Assembly: GCA_002682825.1 (NCBI GenBank)
Contig: NOKP01000004.1
Span: 17,711 to 81,710 of the forward strand
Reading direction: 5' to 3'
DNA from: Neonectria sp. B-13
Lineage: Eukaryota; Ascomycota; Sordariomycetes; Hypocreales; Nectriaceae
DNA length: 64,000 bases
Shown here: piece by piece, positions 1 to 11,165 of the stretch
Numbering within the stretch: the stretch's first letter is position 1
Layout: each line of letters begins with the position of its first letter
Notes under the pieces: model-generated
Told to the model about the DNA's origin: nothing
Seen by the model: the letters and a program-made list of their open reading frames with translations, nothing else
Databases searched by the model: none
Position numbers and translations under genes: made by a program

Positions 1-21
1 CCCCCCCCCCCCCCCCCCCCC
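1..21. repeat. poly-C run at the window edge
   Basis: Twenty-one consecutive C residues start the window and give way to ordinary sequence. It is not the fungal telomere repeat (TTAGGG/CCCTAA). A homopolymer at a sequence edge may be a sequencing or assembly artefact. The next 900 bases hold a TACC tetranucleotide run near 82-96 and a GA run near 200, with no convincing gene. Confidence 0.6.
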
Positions 22-927
22 GCCCCTCCACAAGGGATGAGGGTTTAAGCGGGGAAGAAGAACTCCAGTTTGCCACTTGTTACCTACCTACCTACGCAAA
101 AAGACAACCGCAGAAAGAACGGTCAATCAGCTCGGAAATATTGTACAAGGCATCACGTTGGAACTGTTCGTGATGGGCAGTTTGTGAGAATTACCAGGGA
201 GAGAGAGAGAGCCAGAGAGTCAAAAAGGCAATCAAGCTCGTAGGCAAGCTCTCGGTAGCATCAAGACAGCTGCAACAGCAAATGCTGACGTATTGCCTTA
301 TCCGTCATTCGTCACCAAACGCGGGGTGAAGCTCTCAATACGGCAGCTGGGCTAAGAACTGCCGTTGAGGCAATGCGGTGTCAGCCGCACGTGGGCCTAA
401 ACCTCTGGCTGTCGGCCTGAGAGAGTGAGTGGGAGGGGAACCTTGAGCAGCCAACGTCTGCCTGGTTCTGAGTGGAATTTCAGCCACGTGGCTGAGGTCG
501 TGGCAGAAGCTGGTGAACCGCGTGGCGTCTTACGGGGCGGATGTCCTTGTGCGCCAGCAAAGGTTCAAGCTTTGGTCTGCGGGGGCAGGTACATAATCAG
601 GGACAGGCCTTGACACACACCCCAGTCACCCACGGAGCAAACGTCTCCATAGAATAGTTTCTTGTGCTCATTTTCACTATCAGCCGTTACCTCTCACCCA
701 AAATAGCGATGTACTATGTCGGGCCAATCATTGCGAAATGCACGAAAGCGCTTTTGCCTCCTCGGCGGAAGTCTCAGCCGCAACTCAGCCACGCTACAGC
801 CTCGCTGGGCACCACCACCTTAGTACCGTTGCTAGATCCCCCCTCCCTCATCATCTCAGGCGTTAAACTGTAAGCTAGGCTCCCTTGAAACCTACTTCTT
901 TTATCTATCAGAACATCGTCGCTTGTC

Positions 928-1942
928 ATGGCCAAAGTAGTCGAGCTGGCTGCAAACGTCATCGCAATCATCGACCTCTCCGCTAAAGATACAGTACTCT
1001 ACCTCGAGGATCTTCTTATTCTGGTAGATGGCGTAGCCCCAGTGGGAGAATGTGAGCGCCCTGCCATAAGAGGAATAATTTTGAGTTATCAACATGAAGG
1101 GACGCTTATCAGATGGACCGCATATGCTACACTCATGATTAAATCAACTCCTCAATTGGTGAGGAGCTGGAGAAGCACGTCGACCAGCTTTACCTGATAC
1201 TTCTACCAGGTGGAGAGCGTCTGCAATTCTTCTCGGGGGCAGAGGGCCCGACCTCCAAGAAAGACAAGATATTGGTCTTTGAAGAAGTCGATAGCTGGGC
1301 CCATCCGCATATGGATACCTGTACCAGACCTTCCTGAGACGGAGCAGTTCATCGGGGTGCTTATATCACACCCCATCGATATCCTATTGGGCCAACCGAA
1401 ATAGCATCTACTATGAGCATCAAGCTACGGACTACGGTCTCAAGTGGATTTCTCGTAACTTATGTGTCTTGGTACCTTGAATTTCTTGTTGTGAATCCAT
1501 CTTCAAGCTGATCACCGGCGGGCTTCTCCAAGCCTATGAGTACCGCGAAGGGCCACCCATCAACCTGACCGGCGTGGACACCGCCTTCTTCTCGGAGCTG
1601 ATCGGCTACCTCTAGAAAAACCAGCTAACCGACATCCTCGGGCTCAAGGTCATCGAAACCGAGGAGCCTCTGGTCGAGTTCGACCTCGGCGGCAACGGCA
1701 CCGTCATGCTCATGCCGGAACAGGCAAAGTACGGCGCGGTCTTCAAGGAGACTGGCTTCTTTTATCGTGATGGGGAAGATGGAGTGAAACAACTCAAAGG
1801 CAACACCATTCATGCTGAGATCGTCACGCTTGGGGTTCACAAAGTCTTCGTTGATGCCAAGCTCAAGGACGAGGCCAGTTTGGTGAAGGCCTTGCAGGAT
1901 AAGGGCCTCATTAAGAAATGGGCAACCTTGCCACTTCACTGA
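928..1942 (+). pseudogene. decayed STAND/NLR-like fungal gene relic
   Basis: The first residues, MAKVVELAANVIAIIDLSAK, closely match the start of fungal N-terminal STAND/NLR helper domains, which typically begin with a similar hydrophobic helix. The reading frame then breaks several times. Coding-like segments resume near 1144 (IGEELEKHVDQLYLILLPGG) and near 1500 (LLQAYEYREGPPINLTGV), with an in-frame TAG at about 1613. The last intact stretch is 1706-1942 (78 codons). Known: such domains head NACHT or ankyrin proteins in fungi. Inferred: a dead, frameshifted copy. The later segments need not belong to the same gene. No intact domain remains and no function is claimed. Confidence 0.45.
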
Positions 1943-2786
1943 TCAGGGCAATATGGCAACGGTATATGTATTAGGAACGCTTCTTTCTCTCATGTACACG
2001 CGGAGAATTTCTAATAGGGGCTGCCGATGCAAACAAGCATCACGTCCTCATTCCGGCTGGATCTTAGACTTTAGACGTGCGATCTCGTCCCGACCCAGTT
2101 TGCTACGCCCTGAATCAACCAGTGCCGTTCAGTTCCTCCTCCAAAACCTTTGGATCCCTGTGCAGTTTGAAGAAGCTGCGTCATCCGAGAATACATTCCA
2201 AGGTCTTCCCGTGCCCATGGCTTGTCCATTGGAAACACTAGTCTTCACATCCTATTAGCCCATTAAACCAGAGGCTGTTAGTACGAAGTAAAGGATTGAG
2301 TAATCCGATTGAGTAAATGCCTTTCGTTACCCATCAAGCCGGACTTCAGCTCAGCCAGTTCTTCCGTATCCGCGTAATTCCACTTGTCAAACCTTTGGAC
2401 CACCCGAGCGTCCTCGTTCGGTCCATTATAGTGGATACATATCCAGAATAGCACCCAGGGTTGATGATTTCATTTGTCTATAGGCCTGGTATGAGAGTAT
2501 ATTCATTAAAAGTGAACAATTTACTACGGATTAGAAGAGTGAGGTGAGTAGAAGCTCGGTGGTATTGATCCCTAATTATCCTGTTAGTCTGTTTCTCCGG
2601 TGAAAATCACCAGTAAAACCCCATACCTTCCGCCTCAGCTAGGTCCCCTCTGACCTCGTTTGACCGGCTCAGCGCTCTCTGCCACTGAGTACTGCCCACA
2701 GTTCATTCGCCTTATTATTAGTGATACTAAACCACCGTTGACTACCTATGCGATGAACTTTGCACTCCATCGAGAAAGCAACATCT
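1943..2786. other. intergenic, no gene recognised
   Basis: Only short ORFs on both strands with no recognisable family, no repeats and no clear promoter. It follows the relic and precedes the 3' end of the minus-strand transcription factor. Confidence 0.5.
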
Positions 2787-5700
2787 TTATTTCAACTCCA
2801 GTCCCACCACCTCCATTTTCCTCCGCCGACAAAAAGACTTCCCCATAGCTTCAGCTGGAGGAAGCGCAAACGCTACCAGTATATCTGTCAATTCGTCCTT
2901 CCCAGGGCCGAGATTCTCCAGCTGTGGAAGTACCTCTAACGGCACCCTGACCTTCAGCGTCCATGCAAGCGCCTTGGCCCTCAGTAGAATGGACCGAGCT
3001 ATGGGAAAGTCGCCAGCGGCCCACTGCAGCATTAGAGTAGCTCTGTAGAAGATCTCATAGGTTTTTGGGTCATCGAGATATGGAACAACCGTCAATACTA
3101 CCCTGAGCAGCCCGCACAGTGTCATGCACGAGTAATCCTGTAGAGAGAAGGTGCGGATGTATTGCCCAACGACCCTCATATCAATGTCGGCGTAATGGAT
3201 ACACAGGTCTCGCACTTCCGACCCGTTCTCGAAAATTGTATTTGGCTGTAGGGGCCGCAGGATGCTCACCAGAACCTCGTCGAAATACACCCTGAGTCGA
3301 ACGTTAAAGTAGTCCTAACAGAGAGAGGGCGAACGAACCTCGAGAAACAACTTTGCGGCGTCAAGTTCGACTCGAATTTCATGTACGCCGGGAGAAGTCT
3401 TCTCCACTTAACCACTTCCCTGTGGAGACTGCGTCTCGTTTCGAGATCCTCAATGCTACCCACATTAGCCCTCTCATTCACGAGCATCACTCGGTGGAGA
3501 AATAGAGACAGATCACAAGTGGCGTGCAGAATGCCTGGAACAAATGGCGGTGGGCTGCTTGTTGTAGTGTATGGATTGCCTAATAGGTCGACGTTTCCTG
3601 GCTGAGTGGAGGAGAGCCGTTCGTCAGCCTCAAAGCACCGAGGAATCTTCGGTGGTGGGATTAGAGACAGCCCTAGGTACACAGATGCAGCAATACTGTA
3701 TCAGGACATTGTAAGTTGTTTAGTGGGCAGTTCTGACGAATATTATTTGGTGGTTTCACATACCTTTCGTAGCAAAATAGCCCCCAGAGGGCTTTCGATA
3801 TCACTTGTCTCTGCCTGAGCTTTGCTGGATTATCTTTGATGTTGCTAAAGGTTGTCTCAAGGTTCAATCGAAAGTACATCTCGCAGGCGGCATAGCGATA
3901 TGTCTGAGAGTAAAGTTAGCGGGTGAGCGAGCACGTCTCGTTGTTCAGACGGGGGGATGAATTGTCCGCAATGCTCGATAGTATTTCCGAGGCCTTTAGA
4001 ATCTGTGTATTCTCTGATTTTCAAAAGGAGGACCACATACCATGCCAGCTCTATCAGTCCCGATGTGTGTAGACAACGTAAAGAGCAGAGCGAGTCCNGT
4101 AGCTCTGTAGAAGATCTCATGGGTTTTTGGGTCATTGAGATATGGAACAACCGTCAACACTACCCTGAGCAGCCCGCATAGTATCATGCACGAGTAATCC
4201 CGCAGAGAGAAGGTGCGGATGTATTGCTCAGCGACCCTCATATCAATGTCGGCGTAATGGATACACAGGTCTCGCACTTCCGACCCGTTCTCGAAAATTG
4301 TATTTGGCTGTAGGGGCCGCAGGATACTCACCAGAACCTCGTCGAAATACACCCTGAGTCGAACGTTAAAGTAGTCCTAACAGAGAGAGGGCGAACGAAC
4401 CTCGAGAAACAACTTTGCGGCGTCAAGTTCGACTCGAATTTCATGTACGCCGGGAGAAGTCTTCTCCACTTGACTACTTCCCTATGGAGACTGTGTCTCG
4501 TTTCGAGATCCTCAATGCTACCCACATTAGCCCTCTCATTCACGAGCATCACTCGGTGGAGAAATAGAGACAGATCACAAGTAGCGTGCAGAATGCTTGG
4601 AACAAATGGCAGTGGGCTGCTTGCTGTAGTGTATGGATTGCCTAATAGGTCGACGTTTCCTGGCTGAGTGGAGGAGAGCCGTTCGTCCGCCTCAAAGCAC
4701 CGAGGAACCTTCGGTGGTGGGATTAGAGACAGCCCCAGGTACACAGATGCAGCAATACTGTATTAGGACATTGTGAGTTGTTTAGTGGGCAGTTCTGACG
4801 AATATTATTTGGTGGTTTCACATACCTTTCGTAGCAAAATAGCCCCCAGAGGGCTTTCGATATCACTTGTCTCTGCCTGAGCTTTGCTGGATTATCTTTG
4901 ATGTTGCTAAAGGTTGTCTCAAGGTTCAATCGAAAGTACATCTCGCAGGCGGCATAACGATACGTCTGAGAGTAAAGTTAGCGGGTGAGCGAGCACGTCT
5001 CGTTGTTCAGACGGGGGGATGAATTGTCCGCAATGCTCGATAGTATTTCCGAGGCCTTTAGAATCTGTGTATTCTCTGATTGTCAAAAGGAGGACCACAT
5101 ACCATGCCAGCTCTATCCGTCCCGATGTATGTAGACAATGTAAAGAGCAGAGCGAGTCCCTGGACAGAAGGGAGAGAAGCACGTCCATTCTCAAGGTCTA
5201 GCAATTTCTTAGCCTCATCAAAGAACTGAGTACCAAGATCTTTGCCGTCCAAAGAGGTCATGGATTTTGCTCGGCTAGACGTGAACTAGACACAAGAAAT
5301 TAGGAGCCGGGCCGTGTTGGTGTGAATTTGTCACTTACAAATCGCGTGGCGCAAATGGCATTGACTAGAAATGGCGAGCAGTACTCGGCGTTCTTGGGAT
5401 CCTTAGCTCTCATGTCTCCCAAGAAGGCTTCCCGATCGATGAAAGAGAAGAAGAAGGCATCATCCCAAGTGAAGAACGACGAGATCAGCTCGGAAACCAG
5501 GCCGTCTCCTGCAACGGCAGTCCATGGGCGAGCATGGACTCTGATTCGACTCTCGCTCAGCGCCTCGAGGTCTAGACTGTTGATCCTGAGGTTAATTGGA
5601 GCGGGACTAGATCCAGGATTTAGACCGGGGCTAGCAAAGCGCAGACTCGATCTCCTGGCAAATTCGAGGACAGCTATCGGGTCGTCGGNCAGGCCGTCTC

Positions 5701-6268
5701 CTGCAACGGCAGTCCACGGGCGAGCATGGACTCTGATTCGACTCTCGCTCAGCGCCTCGAGGTCTAGACTGTTGATCCTGAGGTTAATTGGAGCGGGACC
5801 AGATCCAGGATTTAGACCGGGGCTAGCAAAGCGCAGACTCGATCTCCTGGCAAATTCGAGGACAGCTATCGGGTCGTCGGTAGCGCGGGCTTGAGCGAGT
5901 GTTTGGAGTGCTTCTACCTCGGGAAGGCGGCGGAGCAGACAGTACAACTCCCGCCACCGATCATTATCGACCTGGAGAGCCTCAAAACTCCTCTTGATCG
6001 GAACAGTGCGAAAAGGATCCCGCTCCATGATGAGGTAGCTACACGGCGTGGCTCGTTTGGCACAGTGGGCGCAGGAAGGGCGGTTTCCGTCGCATCTCTC
6101 CTTGCGCTTCCGGCATGCGTTGCAGGCGACCAAGGTGGGCTTGCGCTTCGGAGCTAGTGATGTTCTGGGAGGAAATGGAGGTCTTGACTTCTGAGCGGTG
6201 TGCTCCTCAGGCTGGTTCGTGAGGGCCTGTATCAACGGCAGGATCGGTTGGAGTTGACTGTCGACCAT
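2787..6268 (-). CDS. Zn(II)2Cys6 fungal-specific transcription factor (assembly-disrupted)
   Basis: A nuclear DNA-binding regulator of the Gal4 class. Residues 49-76 form the zinc cluster C-x2-C-x6-C-x6-C-x2-C-x7-C beside a basic KRK patch, followed by a fungal-specific middle region (IAASVYLGLSLIPPP, SGIEDLETR-like segments). Read on the minus strand the exons are 6268-5339, 5285-5103, 4965-4826, 4757-4401 and 4353 onward, all with GT-AG borders. Two blocks are duplicated around single N bases (3037-4097/4099-5159 and 5498-5688/5690-5880). Taking one copy of each gives a continuous frame of about 640 codons ending at 2787, which is normal for the family. As assembled, the exons in the first block appear twice. 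The target genes are unknown; the nearest neighbours are uncharacterised. Confidence 0.8.
3037..5159. repeat. 1061-bp tandem duplication separated by one N (4098)
   Basis: Bases 3037-4097 and 4099-5159 are the same 1061-bp sequence with equal length and about 29 substitutions counted by eye, nearly all transitions. The single N at 4098 is exactly at the junction. This is the pattern left when two overlapping contig ends, perhaps from different haplotypes or repeat copies, are joined without merging. A real recent tandem duplication cannot be excluded. Confidence 0.85.
5498..5880. repeat. 191-bp tandem duplication separated by one N (5689)
   Basis: Bases 5498-5688 and 5690-5880 are identical in length and differ at two positions noticed by eye (both C/T). 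The N at 5689 sits between them. Collapsing one copy keeps the transcription-factor exon in frame, supporting an assembly artefact. Confidence 0.85.
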
Positions 6269-7320
6269 TTTGACAGGTGGACGGGTGGAGTAGTCGCGGG
6301 TTTAGGGCGAATGAATGAGTATGGGCCGAAAACTGTAGGTTTTTCTTGGTTAGATCAGAAAGCAGGAGGCTAGAGGGAGGTTAAAAGGCCCCTCCCGCGA
6401 TTAAAACAGAGACTTCTGAGGGATCGGAAATCGGATGGAGAATTGACGACGCGCCCATCCTCCGAAAAATTGCGCAGCAGGACGTCATGTTGACGTAGAG
6501 ACAACGACCGAGTGACAGCCCGGTACAATTACCGAGCCGTCTGTAAATGTTACTAGTGCCTCCTCGCATGCGCCATGTTTCACACAATTGACCTGTTTAA
6601 ACCTAATGTCCACATTTCATGAGATATGTGGCCAACCAACTTAGCACTCATCAAGCAGCACATATGGACAGCTTCATGTTCGGTTCCTCGAAACATGCAG
6701 TTCATAAATGAAGCAGACTTCAGCTAGCACAAGAGTAAGATAATGAAAAATGAAGGAGGCTTTGGGAATATGAGACATTATTGATGCAAATTTTATTGCT
6801 AGCAAAGGTCCCTCCATGTAAAGGTTGTGACTCACCGCCTCCACGAACTGCAAGCTCCTGCATGTTATTGGCTGAGAGTGACTAAATTGATTTAGATAAC
6901 ACGGGGGACTTGCTTTTTAATTACCAATTCTTTTGATGATAATACCAATCCGTACGTTGATCAGCAATTGTCCCGGGGCACCTGGCTTGGTGTGCTACAG
7001 AGGATCACTTGATCAGTGGGAAAAACAACGGAGTATGTAGTTAATGATGTCATCTATTGTTTGACACCGGGCGATACTGCGTCCACAGAAATAGGCTCGA
7101 AATTGTCGCATTGCCAGCTACGGCAAAAGGGGATGCGCACTCCGCTAATGCGCAGTGCAATATTGGCTTAAATCCTGAATGCGACAGAAATTATTAAGAA
7201 ATATGCGAAGTTGGCAGTAGCCCCTGCAGGAGCGTTACTCCCCAAACTTTGTAACGGATAGCTTCCCTACGATAGCTCTTAGAGTTAGTTTTACTCGCCC
7301 TAAATAAATTTATATCAGGG
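6269..7320. other. intergenic, upstream of the transcription factor
   Basis: More AT-rich than its surroundings from about 6600 to 7300, with only very short ORFs. It holds the promoter of the minus-strand zinc-cluster gene and the 3' side of the next minus-strand gene. No repeat or mobile element was recognised. Confidence 0.5.
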
Positions 7321-8594
7321 TTAGGAGACCCTAGGCGGAAGTGTTGAGGCTTTATAAAACTGTGGACCTTCATTGCCTCTGGGAATGCAGGCAAGACCCT
7401 GTTTAGTGGCTTCCACCATCCATTCCAAGTCTTTGCTATCTTCCCTATCTATGTAAACCCCGAGATGAACGGACCAGGTATTTGGGATGCGTGCAAGCCA
7501 CAATTCGCCCCGCCTCGCAAGTTTAATTAGGCGAACTATATGGTGTTCACCTGCGTGGAAGTTTCTCTGGTAGGTACACGTAGGATCTCCACTACGTCGT
7601 TTAGTGATGTCAAGCAGGATGTCCCAGTTTGCATGGCAGAGTGTCCTCTTGGACTGCTCATCATTATGCTGACCTCTCCAACGAATGGTGAAGGGGGTTG
7701 GATAATGTGAATGGGTTGGTAACATTCGAAATAGGTCCAAGCCGCTCAAAGAATGCGGGAAACCCCTCGAGATCAAGCCGTGCCTCAGCGGCTTGGAGGG
7801 AGATCTGTGGCTCTTCGGCTCCCGGGACAAAAATGTGCGGCCAGTAGTATCTAGATTCCTTTCTAGCCTAGGGGTCGTTCCCAAAGCCGATGTTTGTGCC
7901 GCTCCCCGGTTGAATCTTGCATCGACATGTGGGCTTGTGCATTCATGGCCTTCGCCGGTCCGTCGGCGTTGTCGTGTAGTCCTCTGCAAATGCAGCCAGC
8001 CTCGCTCTCAAATCCCACAAATCGGGACAAGACTCGAACGAATGAGTTGCTACCTTCCATGCGTCTTCTGAAGATGGTCTTGGACGCTGTCTCGCGGGCA
8101 ACCGGTCAGGGAGGCCACTTCGAAGGGTGCCACGACCAGTCCTAGCAGGCAAGAGGCGGGCAGCAGGAAGAGCTTTTGCACTGCTCACAGAAAAGCGAGC
8201 ACGGGGTTCTGGAGTTGGGTATGATAGTTAGACGGAACTACAACGAAGCTGGCTCTCCATACCTTCTTGGTCAAGTTGATCCACCGCGTCAGGGGTGCGT
8301 GAGATGCTTCTGCCTTTGACCGATCGAAGTGAACAGAGTGCGAGAGGCATCAAGGCCTTTTCCAAAAGGGGTTTCTTCGATGACCTTTAACCGCGGTTGA
8401 TCTGTCACGGCGACTTGGCTCCATCCTACTACCCCGGGCTTGTTGTGTTCATGATGGAAAAGGTCAAGGCGCGTTGCGTGGTCTGTACAGAAAAGGAGGT
8501 GATGAAGAGGCGTCAAAGGAGACGCGGGGTCTCGGTATAGGTCGAGTATGTGGATGATAGATCGAGTTGAGGTAAAGGGGTTCAAGAGCATCAC
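7321..8594 (-). CDS. hypothetical gene, multi-exon or frameshifted
   Basis: Three minus-strand coding-like segments lie head to tail. The first (8594-8289) starts MMLLNPFTSTRS. A middle one around 8210-7943 contains DLWDLRARLAAFAEDY, and a long 222-codon frame (7989-7321) ends the gene. A plausible intron with donor GTATGG and acceptor CCAG lies near 8200-8255, but the first and second segments are still in different frames, so either another intron or a frameshift is needed. No family was recognised. The 222-codon stretch without stops argues for real coding, past or present. Confidence 0.35.
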
Positions 8595-8726
8595 TAGAAT
8601 TCATTTTAAATCACCTTCTTTAATCGTGCTTCCGATTCAGTTGCTTGTTCCGTTAGAGAAGTAAGTAACGAATGGGAGCTGTCTTGGGAAACGGGCAAGC
8701 ACGGCAGTGACCTCTTCAAACTTGGG

Positions 8727-9070
8727 GTGAAAGTGGGCAAAGAAATACTCGACACGCATATGGGGACACACAGAGCAGTCAGCTCCATGATCACACAGAT
8801 GCGCACGGTCAAAATCAGCCTTCACGTCTGCCTCCACGCCATCAACAAAGCCGACACCGGCCAATGCCAATGCGGCCGCGGACCACAAACGGCACGACAT
8901 ATCCTGCTTGAGTGCAGGAACTGGATAGAAGAACGGCAAGAAATGTGGACATCAAGAGCATTTTCTGCAAATCTTCAATGGTAGTACAAGTAGCAAAGAT
9001 GCTACTCAGGACGGGACTACTTGGGCAGTTCAGAGCAGTCCCAACCACAATCTCCAGCACATAAAGTCGA
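8727..9070 (+). mobile_element. 3' end of a fungal LINE (Tad/I-like) ORF2, degraded
   Basis: The translation contains the typical tail of non-LTR retrotransposon ORF2 proteins: a helix with SSMITQMRTVKISL, then a Cys/His knuckle [18 protein letters not shown] (C-x-C-x8-H-x4-C). The frame stops at 8984, but one frame over it continues as [19 protein letters not shown], a segment usual in these elements. This indicates a frameshift at about 8980. The reverse transcriptase and endonuclease are absent, so this is a 5'-truncated dead copy, as expected from incomplete target-primed reverse transcription. A minisatellite starts about 100 bp downstream. Confidence 0.75.
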
Positions 9071-9173
9071 CCAGCGAGTTTGGTAAACAGAAGGAAAGGA
9101 GGACTAGGAAAGGCTTGACAAGTTAATGACACCGACCAATCCAATCCGAGTGGGACTAGTCAAGGCAAAACTC

Positions 9174-9606
9174 CCTACTGGTCAGGCATATGACTAGTCG
9201 GGATGGGACTGGTCGGGGTGGGATGGCCTCCTAGTCGAGTGCATGACTAGTCAGAGTGGGACTAGTCAGGGGAAATTATCCTACTGGTCAGGCATATGAC
9301 TAGTCGGAATGGACTGGTCGGGGTGGAATAGCCTACCGGTCAGCAGTGTGCGACCAGTCAAAGGAGAAATAACCTACCGGTCGGGGTATATGACTAGTCA
9401 GTGCAGGACCAGTCGGAGTGGGACTGGTCGGGCTGGGCTGGTCGGGGTGGAACGGCCTACCGGTAGGGTGTATGACTGGTCGGAATAAGACTGGTCAAAC
9501 TAGAATTGCCTACCGGTCAGGTGTATGACTGGTCGGAGTAAGACTAGTCGAAGGAGAAGTACCTACCGGTCGGGTTACGTCTGGTTAGTGTCGGACCAGT
9601 AGGTGG
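9174..9606. repeat. minisatellite, about 53-bp period
   Basis: Units beginning CCTACCGGTC or CCTACTGGTC start at 9174, 9227, 9280, 9332, 9373, 9456, 9509 and 9562, giving a mostly 52-53 bp period with one short (41) and one expanded (83) unit. Each unit contains two or three sub-units of 16-18 bp around GACTAGTC or GACTGGTC. ACCGGT and ACTAGT palindromes recur throughout. No coding potential was seen. Confidence 0.85.
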
Positions 9607-10316
9607 TCCATCTTTCGATCTTTGCGCTCCGTCCAGACTGGAGTCTCTTTGGGCTGGCTCCAGGCTCTTGCTAATTCGATATGCAGTGAGCTTGGCGCTC
9701 ACTTGCCGATTTCTACCACCTGAAGCCTTACGTCAACTCGTGGTGCTTTGTTATATCTTGCTGTAAAGCTATGTCTTGCCGCCTTACTAGTTCCTGGGAT
9801 AAGGGCTTGTTTATATTTCTCTGTTCCATCTAATGGCATTCAGTGCTTAAAGTCGAGCGAAAAGGGGTATAATAAGTTTAGTTATGTCTGCGTCAATTCG
9901 TCTCTAAAATCTCAACCCGCAAGACTAATCCCGAGACTGAATTTAAGCCCCTGCCTATAACAGGGGCATAGAAGCGGCACCCTTGTTGGGGTTGAGGTTG
10001 TCCTAGGGCGCTTTTTCGTTTCGAGAATCTTGCATGCAGGTTTCAAAACTGCATCCCTGCAACGACAGGGGTGGGAAAGCTATCCTTGACTGAGGTCATA
10101 TCCGAGCTGCACCTGCAGGGTAGGTTAGCTCGCTTTCAGTGCGAAGTTGAAGACGAATCAAGATGTAGCGAGTTCCCGCTAATTCATCCATCTTACGCCC
10201 AGCTAATGCGATACTACTGACTTCCGTCCGACCGGCTTAGCGTTTAAGGCTTCGGCTTCTTCTACCACGCTGGTCTCTGCATGATTCTTCCATCTTGAAC
10301 TATCATCACGTTGGCT
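9607..10316. other. intergenic, promoter region of the LPMO-like gene
   Basis: No gene is supported. The stretch 10020-10075 carries copies of the recurrent G-rich promoter element described elsewhere in this annotation. Confidence 0.5.
10032..10060. promoter_or_regulatory. recurrent G-rich element, divergent copies
   Basis: GCATGCAGGTTTC (10032-10044) is followed by CAAAACTGCATCCCTGC (10044-10060), whose reverse complement GCAGGGATGCAGTTTTG resembles the element at 36707-36722. It lies about 260 bp upstream of the LPMO-like start. This is one of the weaker matches. Confidence 0.35.
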
Positions 10317-11165
10317 ATGCAAAGGATGGACGTTGCCAGGTTTTTTGTGCTCAGCACACTCCTGGTTGTCTCGTTGGCCCATTCCTGGGTTGAGCGTCTC
10401 ATGCGAATTAATTCACACGGCACCATGGTTGGCCCTCCTGGATTCATTCGTGGGGCGGTCTCACGAAACGAACCATCTTTCAATGATTTCCAGATGCAGC
10501 ACCTCCTTCCACCTAACGACAGGGTTGAACCGCAAAGGATTTTCGAGTCAGATCACATGTGCAGAGACACACAGACTTTTGGGAACTATAGCCTGGAATT
10601 TCCCCAGCTTGAAGCTCATCCTGGAGACTACATTGCGCTTCAGTACCAAGAGAACGGCCACGTCACCTTGCTCCAAAACTCGCCCCAAAAAACTGACTCG
10701 GGGATGATTTATATCTATGGAACAACGAACCCTTACGATGATGATAGATTTGTTGATATTCATAAAGTATGGAACGAAGAAGGCACGGGAGGCAACGGCC
10801 GTGGAATGCTTTTAAAGACTTGGTCGTTCGACGACGGTCAGTGTTACCAGCTTAACGAAGGACAGACTTCCGCGACGAGGCAAAAGAATTATCCCAAAGC
10901 AGCTGTCCAGCCGCAGGGCTCGGATCTATGGTGTCAAACCGACATTCGCCTGCCAAGTACCACTCAGAACACCCTCACAATTTACTGGGTTTGGGATTTC
11001 TCTGCTCTATCCAGCCCCCAGATTCCAAATGGAAAGTCTGAGTTCTACACTAGCTGCATGGATATCAAGCTTACAAGGGAGGATCACAATTATGACATCT
11101 CTTTTGTCGAGGGACAAGATCTCAATTTTGCAGGGATCAAAGCACAGCTACTCGATCACTCTTAG
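10317..11165 (+). CDS. secreted LPMO-like protein (DUF7492-type)
   Basis: A 282-residue single-exon protein starting at the ATG at 10317. A signal peptide (MDVARFFVLSTLLVVSLA) ends just before HSW, so cleavage would leave His22 as the mature N-terminus. An exposed N-terminal histidine is the hallmark of copper-dependent lytic polysaccharide monooxygenases. A second histidine sits in NGHVT (His115), and an aromatic strand YWVWDF (223-228) could supply the axial Tyr or Phe. Four cysteines (82, 176, 206, 247) could form two disulfides. There is no carbohydrate-binding module or GPI tail. Known: LPMOs oxidatively cleave chitin, cellulose and related polymers. Inferred: this protein has the same fold. 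Assignment to DUF7492 is from memory of the HSWVE signature. It stands alone, with a minisatellite upstream. Confidence 0.7.
   Translation: MQRMDVARFFVLSTLLVVSLAHSWVERLMRINSHGTMVGPPGFIRGAVSRNEPSFNDFQMQHLLPPNDRVEPQRIFESDHMCRDTQTFGNYSLEFPQLEAHPGDYIALQYQENGHVTLLQNSPQKTDSGMIYIYGTTNPYDDDRFVDIHKVWNEEGTGGNGRGMLLKTWSFDDGQCYQLNEGQTSATRQKNYPKAAVQPQGSDLWCQTDIRLPSTTQNTLTIYWVWDFSALSSPQIPNGKSEFYTSCMDIKLTREDHNYDISFVEGQDLNFAGIKAQLLDHS

Noticed and set aside
1..21. Telomere end
   Set aside because: The run is pure C, not CCCTAA repeats.
2787..6268. RIP as the cause of the transitions between the duplicated copies
   Set aside because: Both copies keep open reading frames and the changes go in both directions without an obvious CpA bias by eye; allelic difference is simpler.
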